A DNA stretch of 64,000 nucleotides from Brugia malayi (Eukaryota > Nematoda > Chromadorea > Rhabditida > Onchocercidae): NCBI RefSeq assembly GCF_000002995.4, contig NW_025062476.1, positions 10,104,501 to 10,168,500 of the forward strand, written 5' to 3'. The notes beneath the pieces are model-generated. The model was not told where the DNA came from. It saw only the letters and a program-made list of their open reading frames with translations, and did no database searches. The first letter of the stretch is position 1, and each line of letters starts with the position of its first letter. The translations under genes were made by a program, and so were the position numbers. Below are positions 1 to 14,598 of this stretch, piece after piece.

Positions 1-2465
1 TTTTTTCGTCATAGAAATTGTTGCAAGTTTTTTTTTAAGTGTGTGGTAGATTCCGTGATTATTTATGCTTGTATTATAATGCTTTTCAGATTTTCACTGT
101 AAATTTGTTTTGTTACATACTGATATCTTTCAATTTGCATTCGTTGTGGGCTTAAATTAGGAAGAAGCAGTGATATATTACTGAGGTGAATTATATTGCC
201 ATTTCATAATATTTGCGGATAGTAAGCAAATTGTAATCAGTGAGTATTCTCTGTTGCGAATTATGGTACTTTAAAATATGTTCGATGATCCCTTCGCAAA
301 ATTATGTGCAAATGTTTGACCTCACATATTTCTAACTCATGTTTATTATATTATACCTCAAAGCCTTTGTGTAGAAGAAAAATTCTTCATACATTAAATT
401 ACCTCCCTTGTTTTTTTGTATGCATTAACATGTAACATTATTAATGTATGATGACCTTAGCAATGAATTTATCATGATCACTCCCACTTTAACACTATAT
501 ACGTATTATATAGTATGGATCAACTTATTCAAAGAAATTCCAATTATTCTTGCTTCTTTATAAAATTTATTATACGGTTGTTTCTGTTAATAAAGGAATT
601 ATTATATTCCTGTACTCCTTTCGCACTATCAACATTTACATCAAAAAGTTTTCCCCAAAAACTTCTTCAATGAGTAATTATTACCTGTCCATAGTTTTAG
701 GTGTAGTTAGTTTTCTACATTCTCTCACTATCATATATTAATAATGGAATGCTAGATTGGCTGAAGTTAAGTGTTGACTGAATTTTTATCTATATTAATC
801 CCAAGTCTTTCCCTTTTCGAAGCGAACATAACTATTGTGCATGTTAAAAAGTCTTTGAGATTCTTTGTGGTGATTTAACTTCTTTTTCATTTTATTATAG
901 CTCTTATCTAGCAAATTTATCGTAAATATTTTGCTTGGGAAGGACAGAAATTTTAAGGACTGAAAGAATTTACATGGAATGGATGTGTTTTTTGGTCGTG
1001 AAAAAAAATTCTCCTAACTGCTCAAGCAATTTCATTTTTTTTGTGCTGAACTAAACTATTTCCAGTTTCTGTTGTGATTTTATCAATTTTACACTTTAAA
1101 ATGTACTTTCATTACCGCAACCCAGTTCCAGTTACTCTGCCCTCCCCTCCTTCTGTTTTTCGCTTTTCGCTTTGTATTTATAAAGTTTCCAGGAAACAGC
1201 TCAAAGATATATTCCTGAATAAGTAGTTACCTTCCCTATCAGACGAAGTAGTACATTTCTGAACATCATCTTGACAGTAATATCTCTAGGACATTATCTC
1301 TTACGACGCTGCTTAATAAACCCATTTTCTAGCTGTTAATTTGTGTCGTAATGATATATTGAGTTTATGACTACCTTGTATGATGCAGCAGCAGTAGCAC
1401 TTTCCACTTTTTGAGATCACTGGGTTATTCATATCATAGATTCTTGATTGTTGAAATGGCAAAATGATTAGTTAATTTGGTTAACAACATGATCAGCAAT
1501 AACTGAACTGTTTGCTGTTCTGCTAGGAAAAGTCAGTGTTTGTTTTATTTCATTTTAAGCAGAATCTTCTTGTTTGAGATTACTTGTACTTCTGATATTC
1601 CTGCCAAATAAGTAGAATCGGTAAAGAATAATATATTGGCATGCTGAATCATTCATATGAACTTTTGCTCAGATGTTTTTAATTGACAACTGGTAAAGAG
1701 CGTAACACCGAAAGGGTAACTCGGGTCGAGATGTGATTTCTTCAACAAAGTCCAAAAATTAAAGTAGAATCGTCGTTTAAGAAATTTTTGTTGAGAATAT
1801 TTCTTGGAAACTGAAATGCAAAACAAACGGGGATTTCGTCATCTTATTATCACTTGGCTATTTTGCCATAAAGTTCCCCTATATGATATTAACAGTTTGA
1901 TCAAATAAGTTTGCACTGGAAATGGGTGTGACGTACGAAACGTAGGAAGAGTTTAGAAGTGAGAATTTCACCTGATTTTATCTATTTATGTCTTATATCC
2001 TCAGAAGCGGAAACAACAATTTTTGCTAGATCAGCAAACTCCTTTACAAAGCTCAGAAATGGCTGATTTACTTGCTAATATCAATTTGAAGAAAGCTGAT
2101 GGTACAGTAAAGAAAGGAAGTGATGCACTGGCTGTAAGTCTTCCAATGCTTCATTTTAAAATAATTTCTCCGGAAATATGCAAATGAGGGAATAAGGTTT
2201 GTAAAAACAGAAAGTTAGTAACATCGAATTATTATTTTCTATCTGCAAGGGTTTCTTTCCTTTAAATAGCGCTGCACAGAGCTATTCTCAGAATATTATC
2301 ATTTCAGAACAAAAAAGTTGTGGCATTATATTTCTCAGCACATTGGTGCCCACAGTGCCGACAATTTACACCGATCCTAAAAGTGATTTCTAAACTTCCG
2401 ATTTTCAAAATTGCTACAAAATTGATAGCACTTCAGGGATCGTAAATTTCAGATTATTATAATTA
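1..2465. repeat. Left arm of large inverted repeat (palindrome arm)
   Basis: This stretch reads as the reverse complement of 6172 to about 8626. Paired positions sum to 8637-8638, with only scattered mismatches and a small length difference in a poly-T run near base 20-36. The inner end is sharp: identity stops after 2465 (partner 6172). The outer end runs off the window, so the full arm length is unknown. It carries a promoter-side flank and exons 1-2 of the nucleoredoxin-like gene, but no exons 3-5. It is either a real inverted duplication or an assembly artefact of one. Confidence 0.95.
2059..2417 (+). pseudogene. 5' half (exons 1-2) of a nucleoredoxin-like gene, third copy
   Basis: Exon 1 (2059-2133, 25 codons from ATG) and exon 2 (75 nt, about 2308-2382) match genes A and B, including a 3' splice site about 54 nt before the ATG and the redox motif WCPQC. 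The exons that should follow (second half of the thioredoxin fold, cis-proline loop, C-terminus) are absent downstream, because the inverted arm ends at 2465. If exon 2 is not spliced, translation runs on for about 15 codons into a stop near 2443. The copy is therefore truncated and should not make a working thioredoxin fold. It could make a short or chimeric protein (see 2953-3075). Confidence 0.75.
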
Positions 2466-4258
2466 AATTCAAGCATATTAAGAGGATTAAGTAAAGAAGA
2501 AAGAAATAAATCGAATCTATATTGTGATGAAAAAGGATGTTATTAGAAATTCAGTGATCAGTTGGGAAACTGAAGGCAGTCTGCATCTAATTTATCTTCC
2601 AGGATACAATCCTATAACCGAAATCTTCATACATTGGGAATAAAGGGAATATGTCGTGCCGGAATTGCCCGCATCTGTCAGAATTGAGAATAGAATTCCG
2701 TGTGTAGAAGTAGAACTAAAGTCAGGCAAGATTGAGCAAATATATGTTTTGTAGAAGGTAGAAAAACAAGATCCTTCTAGCTACCAACTATGCTTAATCT
2801 TCCAGAAAATTGAATCAAAAAGATCCCGAAATTCACACATACTTAGTTGGGTTATCTGGATTCTCTATCAAAATATACTGGCATAACTAAAGAATAGTAA
2901 TCTTCATATGTTTCACAAAAAGAATTGTGAAACATTTGCATTTAAAATTTAGAAAATTTATCTGCCGAAGGTTTCTGCAGGTATTAAAGAAGATTCACTG
3001 CTCGACGAGGTTATTAGTAAACTAGTCTTGAGGATGAAATCAATCGAAAAATCAGTTAATGAACTTGATGAATAAGAGCAACGCTATCGCTCTGCGAACT
3101 GAAAATGCTATAAATTCTAAGGGATCATAATTGAAATTTCAACATGAATACCTTGTTTTTGATTTCATTTTTTTTTTTTAATTAGCTATTTTCATAATAT
3201 CACTTCAAGCAACAATAACATATGAATATCTGATATTACATTCAAAGAATGAAATTGTGAAGAAATTTCAAGGCGAAATTTCACCATATTCTATATTCTG
3301 GAATCCACATATGAAGGAATACCTGCGATCAAATGCAACAGAGGTATTAAAAACTTTCTTAGATTATCACTATCTATTTTGATCAAATTATTTCAACAAT
3401 ATCGTATATTTATATAGAAATTTAGATAATCAAAGGTAAATAGATGGGGTAACTTTAGAGCAAGTCTCACCAAGCAAATGAATAATGTTTATGTAGGGGA
3501 GAGAAAAACTACCACAATACTCGATTATTAATCTACATCGACATTACTTTAATGATTTTGTAGATTATTTGCGAATATGAAGTGAAGATGAAGAAATAAA
3601 TTGATGGGATAATTAAGTAAAACATTTAAATGAATCGAATTAAATGAACAGCTGGAATTTAGCTTGACAATACTAAAAAACTAAGACAAAAGATTTAAAT
3701 CCTTTTATAGTGGACATTATCTTACAACAAGCACATGATAAACTATCTATCGGGTAATCTTTATTCTTTATCTAGTAAGAGAATTGGATTTTAACACTAT
3801 ATGTAGAAATGACTATTAGATTGGAAAATCTCTACAATATTTCCACATTGCAACCAGAATTGGTTCAGAATGAAGAAACAATTTGCAGTGCACACATTCC
3901 TTGTTAATAATCGTAAAGACAATACAGGTAAGTCCACTACAACTGGGAGATGAGTGTTGGATGAATGATTGTTTTCATGAGATACAATTTGTTTAATGAA
4001 TATTTAATGAAGACAATTTTTAGCCTTATAGATTTAATCTTGTGGATTTCGATTATTATTATAAGCTGGTTTTTCTGATAGGTATGAGTTAGGACAATTA
4101 AACACAAAATTTATCATTGTTAAAAGAGTTTGTGATGGAAAGTTTATAGTAAAGGAAAATAAAAAATATGTAGCCAGCACTAGTATTGTTCTATGGAATG
4201 AAATAGAAGTAACAAAACATTTAGTATTTAGTGAACCATATTTATTATTCATGTTTTA
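2466..4258. other. Unique spacer between copies, with exon-like fragments
   Basis: This 1.8 kb is found once in the window, between the end of the left arm and the start of the larger inverted repeat at 4259. Several stretches on the plus strand look coding and are bounded by plausible splice sites: 2953-3075, about 3186-3344 (ends NATE before GTATTA), about 3882-3930 (begins MKKQFAVHTF, ends before GTAAGT) and 4081-4258 (ends YLLFMF before TAG). Their phases do not all join cleanly, so no intact gene model is offered. They may be remains of one gene broken by the rearrangement. The family is not recognised. Confidence 0.4.
2953..3075 (+). CDS. Possible terminal exon of unknown protein
   Basis: After the acceptor AAAATTTAG there is an open frame of 40 codons ending in TAA, beginning KIYLPKVSAGIK and ending EKSVNELDE. 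It is charged and helix-like, unlike the surrounding noncoding AT-rich DNA. Its phase (0) matches the end of exon 2 in the truncated nucleoredoxin-like copy just upstream, so a chimeric transcript of about 90 codons is possible on paper. No family is recognised. It may equally be a relic exon of an unrelated gene. Confidence 0.3.
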   Translation, partial: KIYLPKVSAGIKEDSLLDEVISKLVLRMKSIEKSVNELDE

Positions 4259-7200
4259 GTCTGTCATTCAATATATATGACACGTCGAAAACAAAACTTT
4301 TCATTTTATTAATGTTCCCTTTACTTTCCTAAGGATAGAGATATTATACGCCCTGTTACTGTGAAACCCCTTACGTACTACATTTCCATAATTAGGATAA
4401 CACTCTGCGATTAACCCTCTTTCGACCTGTTTAAAAATTCCTTTTTGTTTCCTTTGTCCAATCAACATTTTGATTGTCAACTTGATACTTGTGAGTGGTC
4501 GAATTAAGAATATCTCGAGATTCATGTTTCTTGAAAAAAATATATATGTATATATGCCGATTGATACATAAGGAATTGTATCTCTCCTAACAGTTTAATT
4601 TCAATCGTAAGAACTAAATCAATACTAGTAAAATGAAATCGGACAGTTTTTCTCTGCAATAAGCCAAATCAAAAAAGTGTTTTTTATCAGCACAGCAAAT
4701 AAATAATTACACGAACGCTGAGCCAAAAATTTCCATTCTAATACCATAAAGATATGATAACGATATGATAAGAAAAATTCTTTTGAATATTCGAAATAAT
4801 AGAAAGTGATAGTAGAAATACCAATAGATTATTTCGTTCAATCCGCACTACGCTGCTGCTAACCAGCTTGAAAGCGTTTGCGGTGGTGCTTTGCCCTGAA
4901 GTATTGCAGTGGAAAACACTTTTTTTTCTTGATATAGCCACTTTCTATTGATAATATTTCAAATTATGATGATTGTAAGTGGCTGCTCCCCTTGAATACC
5001 TTCTTCGTGAGTGTGAATCTTAGCAAAGATCAGTGCGCTCAATTATAAGATACAGAAATAAAGTTCTCAAAGAGTTAAGTTTGAGTGCTTATAGTTTTTC
5101 TATCATTTAGAAGCAAAATTTCGATGAAATTTTTCATAATCAAAATTCTGCATCTAATATCAAACAAAACAAAAACTTACCGAAACATCAGCTCGGCCAT
5201 TTTTGGTAATAACGTTACCATCGGATTTAATCACAATAAGCATAGGAATTCCGGCAACTTCATACTTATTTTTTAGTTTTCTCAAAATAAAATAACAATA
5301 AAAGGAGTTCACTAAGAAAATTGCTTTTATATGAATTTCTGAACTGACAAGCTTACTCGACAAAAAAGCTCCCGAGGCAGATAAAAGTGTCATGTAGGCT
5401 ATAGTTTGTCATTTTTTTTTTAAAGTAAGCAATTCTATTTTCAACCTTCTGTCACCAAGCATGGAAAAATCTTCCAAAAACAAACTCGATTTCACTGGAA
5501 CCAAAAGGAACGTAATACCAATTGCCATGTGATTCTTTCACATAGTTATTCAAATCTTCCTCGGAATGGTCCAATGAGACAAATACTATTTCAAATTGGT
5601 CATCGTCTACTTCTTCATAAAATTCCTGAATATATCAACGTGGTAATTATTTTACACATAAAACTAATTTTGGAGATTGAGGTCAATTCCACAGAAAACC
5701 GGCTAACTTATTCTCGCACAGAATAATATCAATTTATAATATTGGTACAGAAATAATAGCCTTGTTGAATTTCACTGTCTTATTTCACGACGCTTTCTCA
5801 AACAAATGCTGCAAAATTATATCATTTTAATTCGGCTTCAAAAATGAACAAATCAGGTTTTATCTTAGCTATTTATTTAACTTCCGTAATTAACTGCCAC
5901 TTCAAACATACTATGGAGAAAGTGCCTTCGAAATTGATGAGATGCTTCCTTGACATCACAGAAGCAAAATTGAGTATTTCTACACTTTAGGAATAAGCAG
6001 ACTTTTAGAAATTTACTACTATATCATTCGTTTAAATGAGATAATTTAGTTTTTATTTATTTTTTTATTTAAATCGTTAGATAAATTTCTCAGTGATTTT
6101 CAAAATAAAACAGCTCTATGAGATGTTTCAGCGGTTCTAACTTAAAATAACAAAAAAGTTATGTTCGAACCTAATTATAATAATCTGAAATTTACGATCC
6201 CTGAAGTGCTATCAATTTTGTAGCAATTTTGAAAATCGGAAGTTTAGAAATCACTTTTAGGATTGGTGTAAATTGTCGGCACTGTGGGCACCAATGTGCT
6301 GAGAAATATAATGCCACAACTTTTTTGTTCTGAAATGATAATATTCTGAGAATAGCTCTGTGCAGCGCTATTTAAAGGAAAGAAACCCTTGCAGATAGAA
6401 AATAATAATTCGATGTTACTAACTTTCTGTTTTTACAAACCTTATTCCCTCATTTGCATATTTCCGGAGAAATTATTTTAAAATGAAGCATTGGAAGACT
6501 TACAGCCAGTGCATCACTTCCTTTCTTTACTGTACCATCAGCTTTCTTCAAATTGATATTAGCAAGTAAATCAGCCATTTCTGAGCTTTGTAAAGGAGTT
6601 TGCTGATCTAGCAAAAATTGTTGTTTCCGCTTCTGAGGATATAAGACATAAATAGATAAAATCAGGTGAAATTCTCACTTCTAAACTCTTCCTACGTTTC
6701 GTACGTCACACCCATTTCCAGTGCAAACTTATTTGATCAAACTGTTAATATCATATAGGGGAACTTTATGGCAAAATAGCCAAGTGATAATAAGATGACG
6801 AAATCCCCGTTTGTTTTGCATTTCAGTTTCCAAGAAATATTCTCAACAAAAATTTCTTAAACGACGATTCTACTTTAATTTTTGGACTTTGTTGAAGAAA
6901 TCACATCTCGACCCGAGTTACCCTTTCGGTGTTACGCTCTTTACCAGTTGTCAATTAAAAACATCTGAGCAAAAGTTCATATGAATGATTCAGCATGCCA
7001 ATATATTATTCTTTACCGATTCTACTTATTTGGCAGGAATATCAGAAGTACAAGTAATCTCAAACAAGAAGATTCTGCTTAAAATGAAATAAAACAAACA
7101 CTGACTTTTCCTAGCAGAACAGCAAACAGTTCAGTTATTGCTGATCATGTTGTTAACCAAATTAACTAATCATTTTGCCATTTCAACAATCAAGAATCTA

Positions 7201-7333
7201 TGATATGAATAACCCAGTGATCTCAAAAAGTGGAAAGTGCTACTGCTGCTGCATCATACAAGGTAGTCATAAACTCAATATATCATTACGACACAAATTA
7301 ACAGCTAGAAAATGGGTTTATTAAGCAGCGTCG
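4259..7333. repeat. Larger inverted duplication, copy 1 (gene A unit)
   Basis: Matches 11592-14598 in reverse complement. Over exons 3-5 and the 3' flank, paired positions sum to 18857. Over exons 1-2 and the 5' flank they sum to about 18924. The change of 67 falls in intron 2, where A (about 5946-6200) and B (about 12735-12911) have diverged or been replaced. The unit includes the whole gene plus flanks on both sides. Confidence 0.93.
4848..6578 (-). CDS. Nucleoredoxin-like thioredoxin-fold protein, copy A (CPQC active site)
   Basis: Five exons on the minus strand: 6578-6504, 6329-6255, 5625-5486, 5280-5181 and 4895-4848, giving 145 aa in a continuous frame. Residues 33-43 read [11 protein letters not shown], the redox motif of nucleoredoxin and tryparedoxin-like proteins. 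Residues 51-90 include [11 protein letters not shown], typical of the family insertion after the active helix, and GIP at 107-109 is the cis-proline loop. The length fits small nematode nucleoredoxin-like proteins, which reduce disulphides in the cytosol. A strong acceptor about 54 nt upstream of the ATG suggests a trans-splice site or a 5'UTR intron. The exon 2 donor (GTGATT) is weak. Compared with copy B, proline 41 is glutamine (CAG for CCG). Exons 3-5 translate identically to B. The motif change may alter redox potential; whether both copies are expressed is unknown. Confidence 0.85.
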
Positions 7334-8626
7334 TAAGAGATAATGTCCTAGAGATATTACTGTCAAGATGATGTTCAGAAATGTACTACTTCGTCTGATA
7401 GGGAAGGTAACTACTTATTCAGGAATATATCTTTGAGCTGTTTCCTGGAAACTTTATAAATACAAAGCGAAAAGCGAAAAACAGAAGGAGGGGAGGGCAG
7501 AGTAACTGGAACTGGGTTGCGGTAATGAAAGTACATTTTAAAGTGTAAAATTGATAAAATCACAACAGAAACTGGAAATAGTTTAGTTCAGCACAAAAAA
7601 AATGAAATTGCTTGAGCAGTTAGGAGAATTTTTTTTCACGACCAAAAAACACATCCATTCCATGTAAATTCTTTCAGTCCTTAAAATTTCTGTCCTTCCC
7701 AAGCAAAATATTTACGATAAATTTGCTAGATAAGAGCTATAATAAAATGAAAAAGAAGTTAAATCACCATAAAAGAATCTCAAAGACTTTTTAACATGCA
7801 CAATAGTTATGTTCGCTTCGAAAAGGGAAAGACTTGGGATTAATATAGATAAAAATTCAGTCAACACTTAACTTCAGCCAATCTAGCATTCCATTGTTAA
7901 TATATGATAGTGAGAGAATGTAGAAAACTAACTACACCTAAAACTATGGACAGGTAATAATTACTCATTGAAGAAGTTTTTGGGGAAAACTTTTTGATGT
8001 AAATGTTGATAGTGCGAATGGAGTACAGGAATATAATAATTCCTTTATTAACAGAAACAACCGTATAATAAATTTTATAAAGAAGCAAGAATAATTGGAA
8101 TTTCTTTGAATAAGTTGATCCATACTATATAATACGTATATAGTGTTAAAGTGGGAGTGATCATGATAAATTCATTGCTAAGGTCATCATACATTAATAA
8201 TGTTACATGTTAATGCATACAAAAAAACAAGGGAGGTAATTTAATGTATGAAGAATTTTTCTTCTACACAAAGGCTTTGAGGTATAATATAATAAACATG
8301 AGTTAGAAATATGTGAGGTCAAACATTTGCACATAATTTTGCGAAGGGATCATCGAACATATTTTAAAGTACCATAATTCGCAACAGAGAATACTCACTG
8401 ATTACAATTTGCTTACTATCCGCAAATATTATGAAATGGCAATATAATTCACCTCAGTAATATATCACTGCTTCTTCCTAATTTAAGCCCACAACGAATG
8501 CAAATTGAAAGATATCAGTATGTAACAAAACAAATTTACAGTGAAAATCTGAAAAGCATTATAATACAAGCATAAATAATCACGGAATCTACCACACACT
8601 TAAAAAATTTTTCTATGACGAAAAAA
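6172..8626. repeat. Right arm of large inverted repeat
   Basis: Reverse complement of 1-2465. It contains exons 1-2 and about 2 kb of upstream flank of gene A. Small differences from the left arm (for example ACACCA for ACACCG in exon 2, and a short indel near 7770 against 860) show the arms are not perfectly identical, which argues mildly against a pure assembly duplication. Confidence 0.95.
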
Positions 8627-8636
8627 TCCCAATAAG

Positions 8637-10534
<1,898 letters not shown>

Positions 10535-11211
10535 AGAGAAGAAGCAAAAAAGTTTGTAAAGACACAATCACCAGGGACAAGTCTAGGAGACACAAAAGCT
10601 GTCGAGAAGCGCACCGTAAACTAAAGCCATTACAAGGGGGAGGATTCGCAATAATAGAATCTCTTCTTTGGAAGTATGAAAAGTAGTAAAGGAGTAACTG
10701 TGCATACTTAATCATTACTAAGTATTCCACGTAAGAGACGTATCATTACTTATATAATTGCATGAGTGACTTCGTAAACACATCGTTGAATAATATTTTT
10801 AACTTGCGCTATAGAATAAACTCTCTTTTGAAGAGACTTCTTTTATGCTTAAACCGAAAAAAGTTATTCATCAAAAGATTAGTTACAAGTTGAAATGTGG
10901 GAAATGCGAGAATCTTGACGTGTTCAGCACACATTATTGTCATTATGAGCGCGCTCACAGGTCTCTTCCCTCGCATGTTTGTCACCAGGAAGGCATCAAC
11001 TGTATCTCTACACCTCCTTTTTTGAATGGATAGAAATCTCATTGTTTCCCTCACCTATGCATGCATCTCACTTACAAAATCTGATGATTTCAAATTTGCA
11101 GCGTACGTGTTACGTGTGAAATTGAATAAATTGATTAGTATGGGACGACGAGTTTCAATCCGAGTTGGTTGGTCAACGTTGCAAGGATAACATCAGTGCT
11201 CTATGAGGAAG
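10535..11211. repeat. 677 bp direct repeat, copy 1
   Basis: Matches 15215-15891 with a constant offset of 4680 bases and no indels. The only differences seen are close to the 3' boundary (for example GGATAACATCAGTG against GGATGACATCAGCG). The sequence has moderate GC for this window and carries overlapping short open frames on both strands that are not recognised as genes. The second copy lies just upstream of the TIAR-type gene, so this is probably duplicated upstream or promoter DNA. Confidence 0.95.
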
Positions 11212-11591
11212 TGATTATTCCAACATCTCAGAAATTCCGGTTAATTATTCGATGCTTCCATCTTTAATTTTTTCATCCATAGTTTCATGTGTGTGCAAGT
11301 TTCCTGAACAGCATTTTAACGATGCATCTTTGTGCAGTAGTTTGCTTGCTACTTAGTGATTTTCGAACAAAACTTAAGGACATATCTCTGAGAAATTAGC
11401 AAACTCCACCCTTTCCCTGCTTCTCAGGTAGCAAGTAGTATGCTTATGTGCTCGATTTCTTGGATGATCGGATAGTTAAATAATTGGTTAACTTGTCGCT
11501 TGGTTAAACTGACATCTCCTGACCTTGATATTTATTCATCATCGTATCGGTAAGATCGGTTGCACTAAGACGGATTTTAAACGAATATTCT
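11212..11591. other. Short unique stretch upstream of gene B block
   Basis: This 380 bp lies between the first direct repeat and the start of the inverted unit at 11592. It has no open frame of note and no repeat partner in the window. Confidence 0.6.
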
Positions 11592-14500
11592 CGACGCTGC
11601 TTAATAAACCATTTTCCAGCTGTTAATTTGTGTCGTAATGATATATTGAGTTTATGACTACCTTGTATGATGCAGCAGCAGTAGCACTTTCCACTTTTTG
11701 AGATCACTGGGTTATTCATATCATAGATTCTTGATTGTTGAAATGGCAAAATGATTAGTTAATTTGGTTAACAACATGATCAGCAATAACTGAACTGTTT
11801 GCTGTTCTGCTAGGAAAAGTCAGTGTTTGTTTTATTTCATTTTAAGCAGAATCTTCTTGTTTGAGATTACTTGTACTTCTGATATTCCTGCCAAATAAGT
11901 AGAATCGGTAAAGAATAATATATTGGCATGCTGAATCATTCATATGAACTTTTGCTCAGATGTTTTTAATTGACAACTGGTAAAGAGCGTAACACCGAAA
12001 GGGTAACTCGGGTCGAGATGTGATTTCTTCAACAAAGTCCAAAAATTAAAGTAGAATCGTCGTTTAAGAAATTTTTGTTGAGAATATTTCTTGGAAACTG
12101 AAATGCAAAACAAACGGGGATTTCGTCATCTTATTATCACTTGGCTATTTTGCCATAAAGTTCCCCTATATGATATTAACAGTTTGATCAAATAAGTTTG
12201 CACTGGAAATGGGTGTGACGTACGAAACGTAGGAAGAGTTTAGAAGTGAGAATTTCACCTGATTTTATCTATTTATGTCTTATATCCTCAGAAGCGGAAA
12301 CAACAATTTTTGCTAGATCAGCAAACTCCTTTACAAAGCTCAGAAATGGCTGATTTACTTGCTAATATCAATTTGAAGAAAGCTGATGGTACAGTAAAGA
12401 AAGGAAGTGATGCACTGGCTGTAAGTCTTCCAATGCTTCATTTTAAAATAATTTCTCCGGAAATATGCAAATGAGGGAATAAGGTTTGTGAAAACAGAAA
12501 GTTAGTAACATCGAATTATTATTTTCTATCTGCAAGGGTTTCTTTCCTTTAAATAGCGCTGCACAGAGCTATTCTCAGAATATTATCATTTCAGAACAAA
12601 AAAGTTGTGGCATTATATTTCTCAGCACATTGGTGCCCACCGTGCCGACAATTTACACCGATCCTAAAAGTGATTTCTAAACTTCCGATTTTCAAAATGA
12701 CGCTAAACTGGCATTGATAGGGCTTCAGAGATCGTGAAACACAAAGCCTTTATTAATTAAAGCAAAAATCTTGAAACTTATATTAGTCTTGTTTTGGGAA
12801 TTTTTTGGATTTTTAATTTACTTGACATCTGGTTTAAATGGGAAATTATTTTGTTAATTCCTGGAGCATAGAAATCTCCACTTTGCATTATTTGATTTTC
12901 GAGAGCACTTTGCATCTCATCAATTTCGAAGGCACTTTCTCCATAGTATGTTTGAAGTGGCAGTTAATTACGGAAGTTAAATAAATAGCTAAGATAAAAC
13001 CTGATTTGTTCATTTTTGAAGCCGAATTAAAATGATATAATTTTGCAGCATTTGTTTGAGAAAGCGTCGTGAAATAAGACAGTGAAATTCAACAAGGCTA
13101 TTATTTCTGTACCAATATTATAAATTGATATTATTCTGTGCGAGAATAAGTTAGCCGGTTTTCTGTGGAATTGACCTCAATCTCCAAAATTAGTTTTATG
13201 TGTAAAATAATTACCACGTTGATATATTCAGGAATTTTATGAAGAAGTAGACGATGACCAATTTGAAATAGTATTTGTCTCATTGGACCATTCCGAGGAA
13301 GATTTGAATAACTATGTGAAAGAATCACATGGCAATTGGTATTACGTTCCTTTTGGTTCCAGTGAAATCGAGTTTGTTTTTGGAAGATTTTTCCATGCTT
13401 GGTGACAGAAGGTTGAAAATAGAATTGCTTACTTTAAAAAAAAAATGACAAACTATAGCCTACATGACACTTTTATCTGCCTCGGGAGCTTTTTTGTCGA
13501 GTAAGCTTGTCAGTTCAGAAATTCATATAAAAGCAATTTTCTTAGTGAACTCCTTTTATTGTTATTTTATTTTGAGAAAACTAAAAAATAAGTATGAAGT
13601 TGCCGGAATTCCTATGCTTATTGTGATTAAATCCGATGGTAACGTTATTACCAAAAATGGCCGAGCTGATGTTTCGGTAAGTTTTTGTTTTGTTTGATAT
13701 TAGATGCAGAATTTTGATTATGAAAAATTTCATCGAAATTTTGCTTCTAAATGATAGAAAAACTATAAGCACTCAAACTTAACTCTTTGAGAACTTTATT
13801 TCTGTATCTTATAATTGAGCGCACTGATCTTTGCTAAGATTCACACTCACGAAGAAGGTATTCAAGGGGAGCAGCCACTTACAATCATCATAATTTGAAA
13901 TATTATCAATAGAAAGTGGCTATATCAAGAAAAAAAAGTGTTTTCCACTGCAATACTTCAGGGCAAAGCACCACCGCAAACGCTTTCAAGCTGGTTAGCA
14001 GCAGCGTAGTGCGGATTGAACGAAATAATCTATTGGTATTTCTACTATCACTTTCTATTATTTCGAATATTCAAAAGAATTTTTCTTATCATATCGTTAT
14101 CATATCTTTATGGTATTAGAATGGAAATTTTTGGCTCAGCGTTCGTGTAATTATTTATTTGCTGTGCTGATAAAAAACACTTTTTTGATTTGGCTTATTG
14201 CAGAGAAAAACTGTCCGATTTCATTTTACTAGTATTGATTTAGTTCTTACGATTGAAATTAAACTGTTAGGAGAGATACAATTCCTTATGTATCAATCGG
14301 CATATATACATATATATTTTTTTCAAGAAACATGAATCTCGAGATATTCTTAATTCGACCACTCACAAGTATCAAGTTGACAATCAAAATGTTGATTGGA
14401 CAAAGGAAACAAAAAGGAATTTTTAAACAGGTCGAAAGAGGGTTAATCGCAGAGTGTTATCCTAATTATGGAAATGTAGTACGTAAGGGGTTTCACAGTA

Positions 14501-14598
14501 ACAGGGCGTATAATATCTCTATCCTTAGGAAAGTAAAGGGAACATTAATAAAATGAAAAGTTTTGTTTTCGACGTGTCATATATATTGAATGACAGAC
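11592..14598. repeat. Larger inverted duplication, copy 2 (gene B unit)
   Basis: Reverse complement of 4259-7333. The 5' part (11592 to about 12700) is also a direct copy of about 1306-2420 in the left arm, so this sub-segment is present three times. Both outer boundaries are abrupt. Confidence 0.93.
12346..14009 (+). CDS. Nucleoredoxin-like thioredoxin-fold protein, copy B (CPPC active site)
   Basis: Five exons: 12346-12420, 12595-12669, 13232-13371, 13577-13676 and 13962-14009, with phases 0,0,2,0, encode 145 aa. The active site at residues 38-42 is WCPPC, the classical nucleoredoxin/tryparedoxin motif. [11 protein letters not shown] and the GIP cis-proline loop (107-109) follow at the family spacing, and the protein ends [10 protein letters not shown]. 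The expected role is cytosolic thiol-disulphide reduction. The ATG lies 54 nt after a strong acceptor (TATATCCTCAG at about 12291), a likely trans-splice site. The exon 2 donor is GTGATT and the exon 3 donor GTTTGT. The gene is head-to-head with copy A and its whole block is bracketed by 677 bp direct repeats, so it is probably the derived copy, although its active site is the canonical one. Confidence 0.87.

Noticed and set aside
550..741. 63-codon open frame, repeated on the other arm at 7897-8088
   Set aside because: It starts at TTG, not ATG, is low-complexity and hydrophobic, and is repeated only because it lies in the palindrome arms. No splice context or family.
10809..11054. 81-codon minus and 62-codon plus frames, repeated at 15489-15734
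   Set aside because: Present twice only because of the 677 bp direct repeat. The two frames overlap on opposite strands and neither resembles a protein family.
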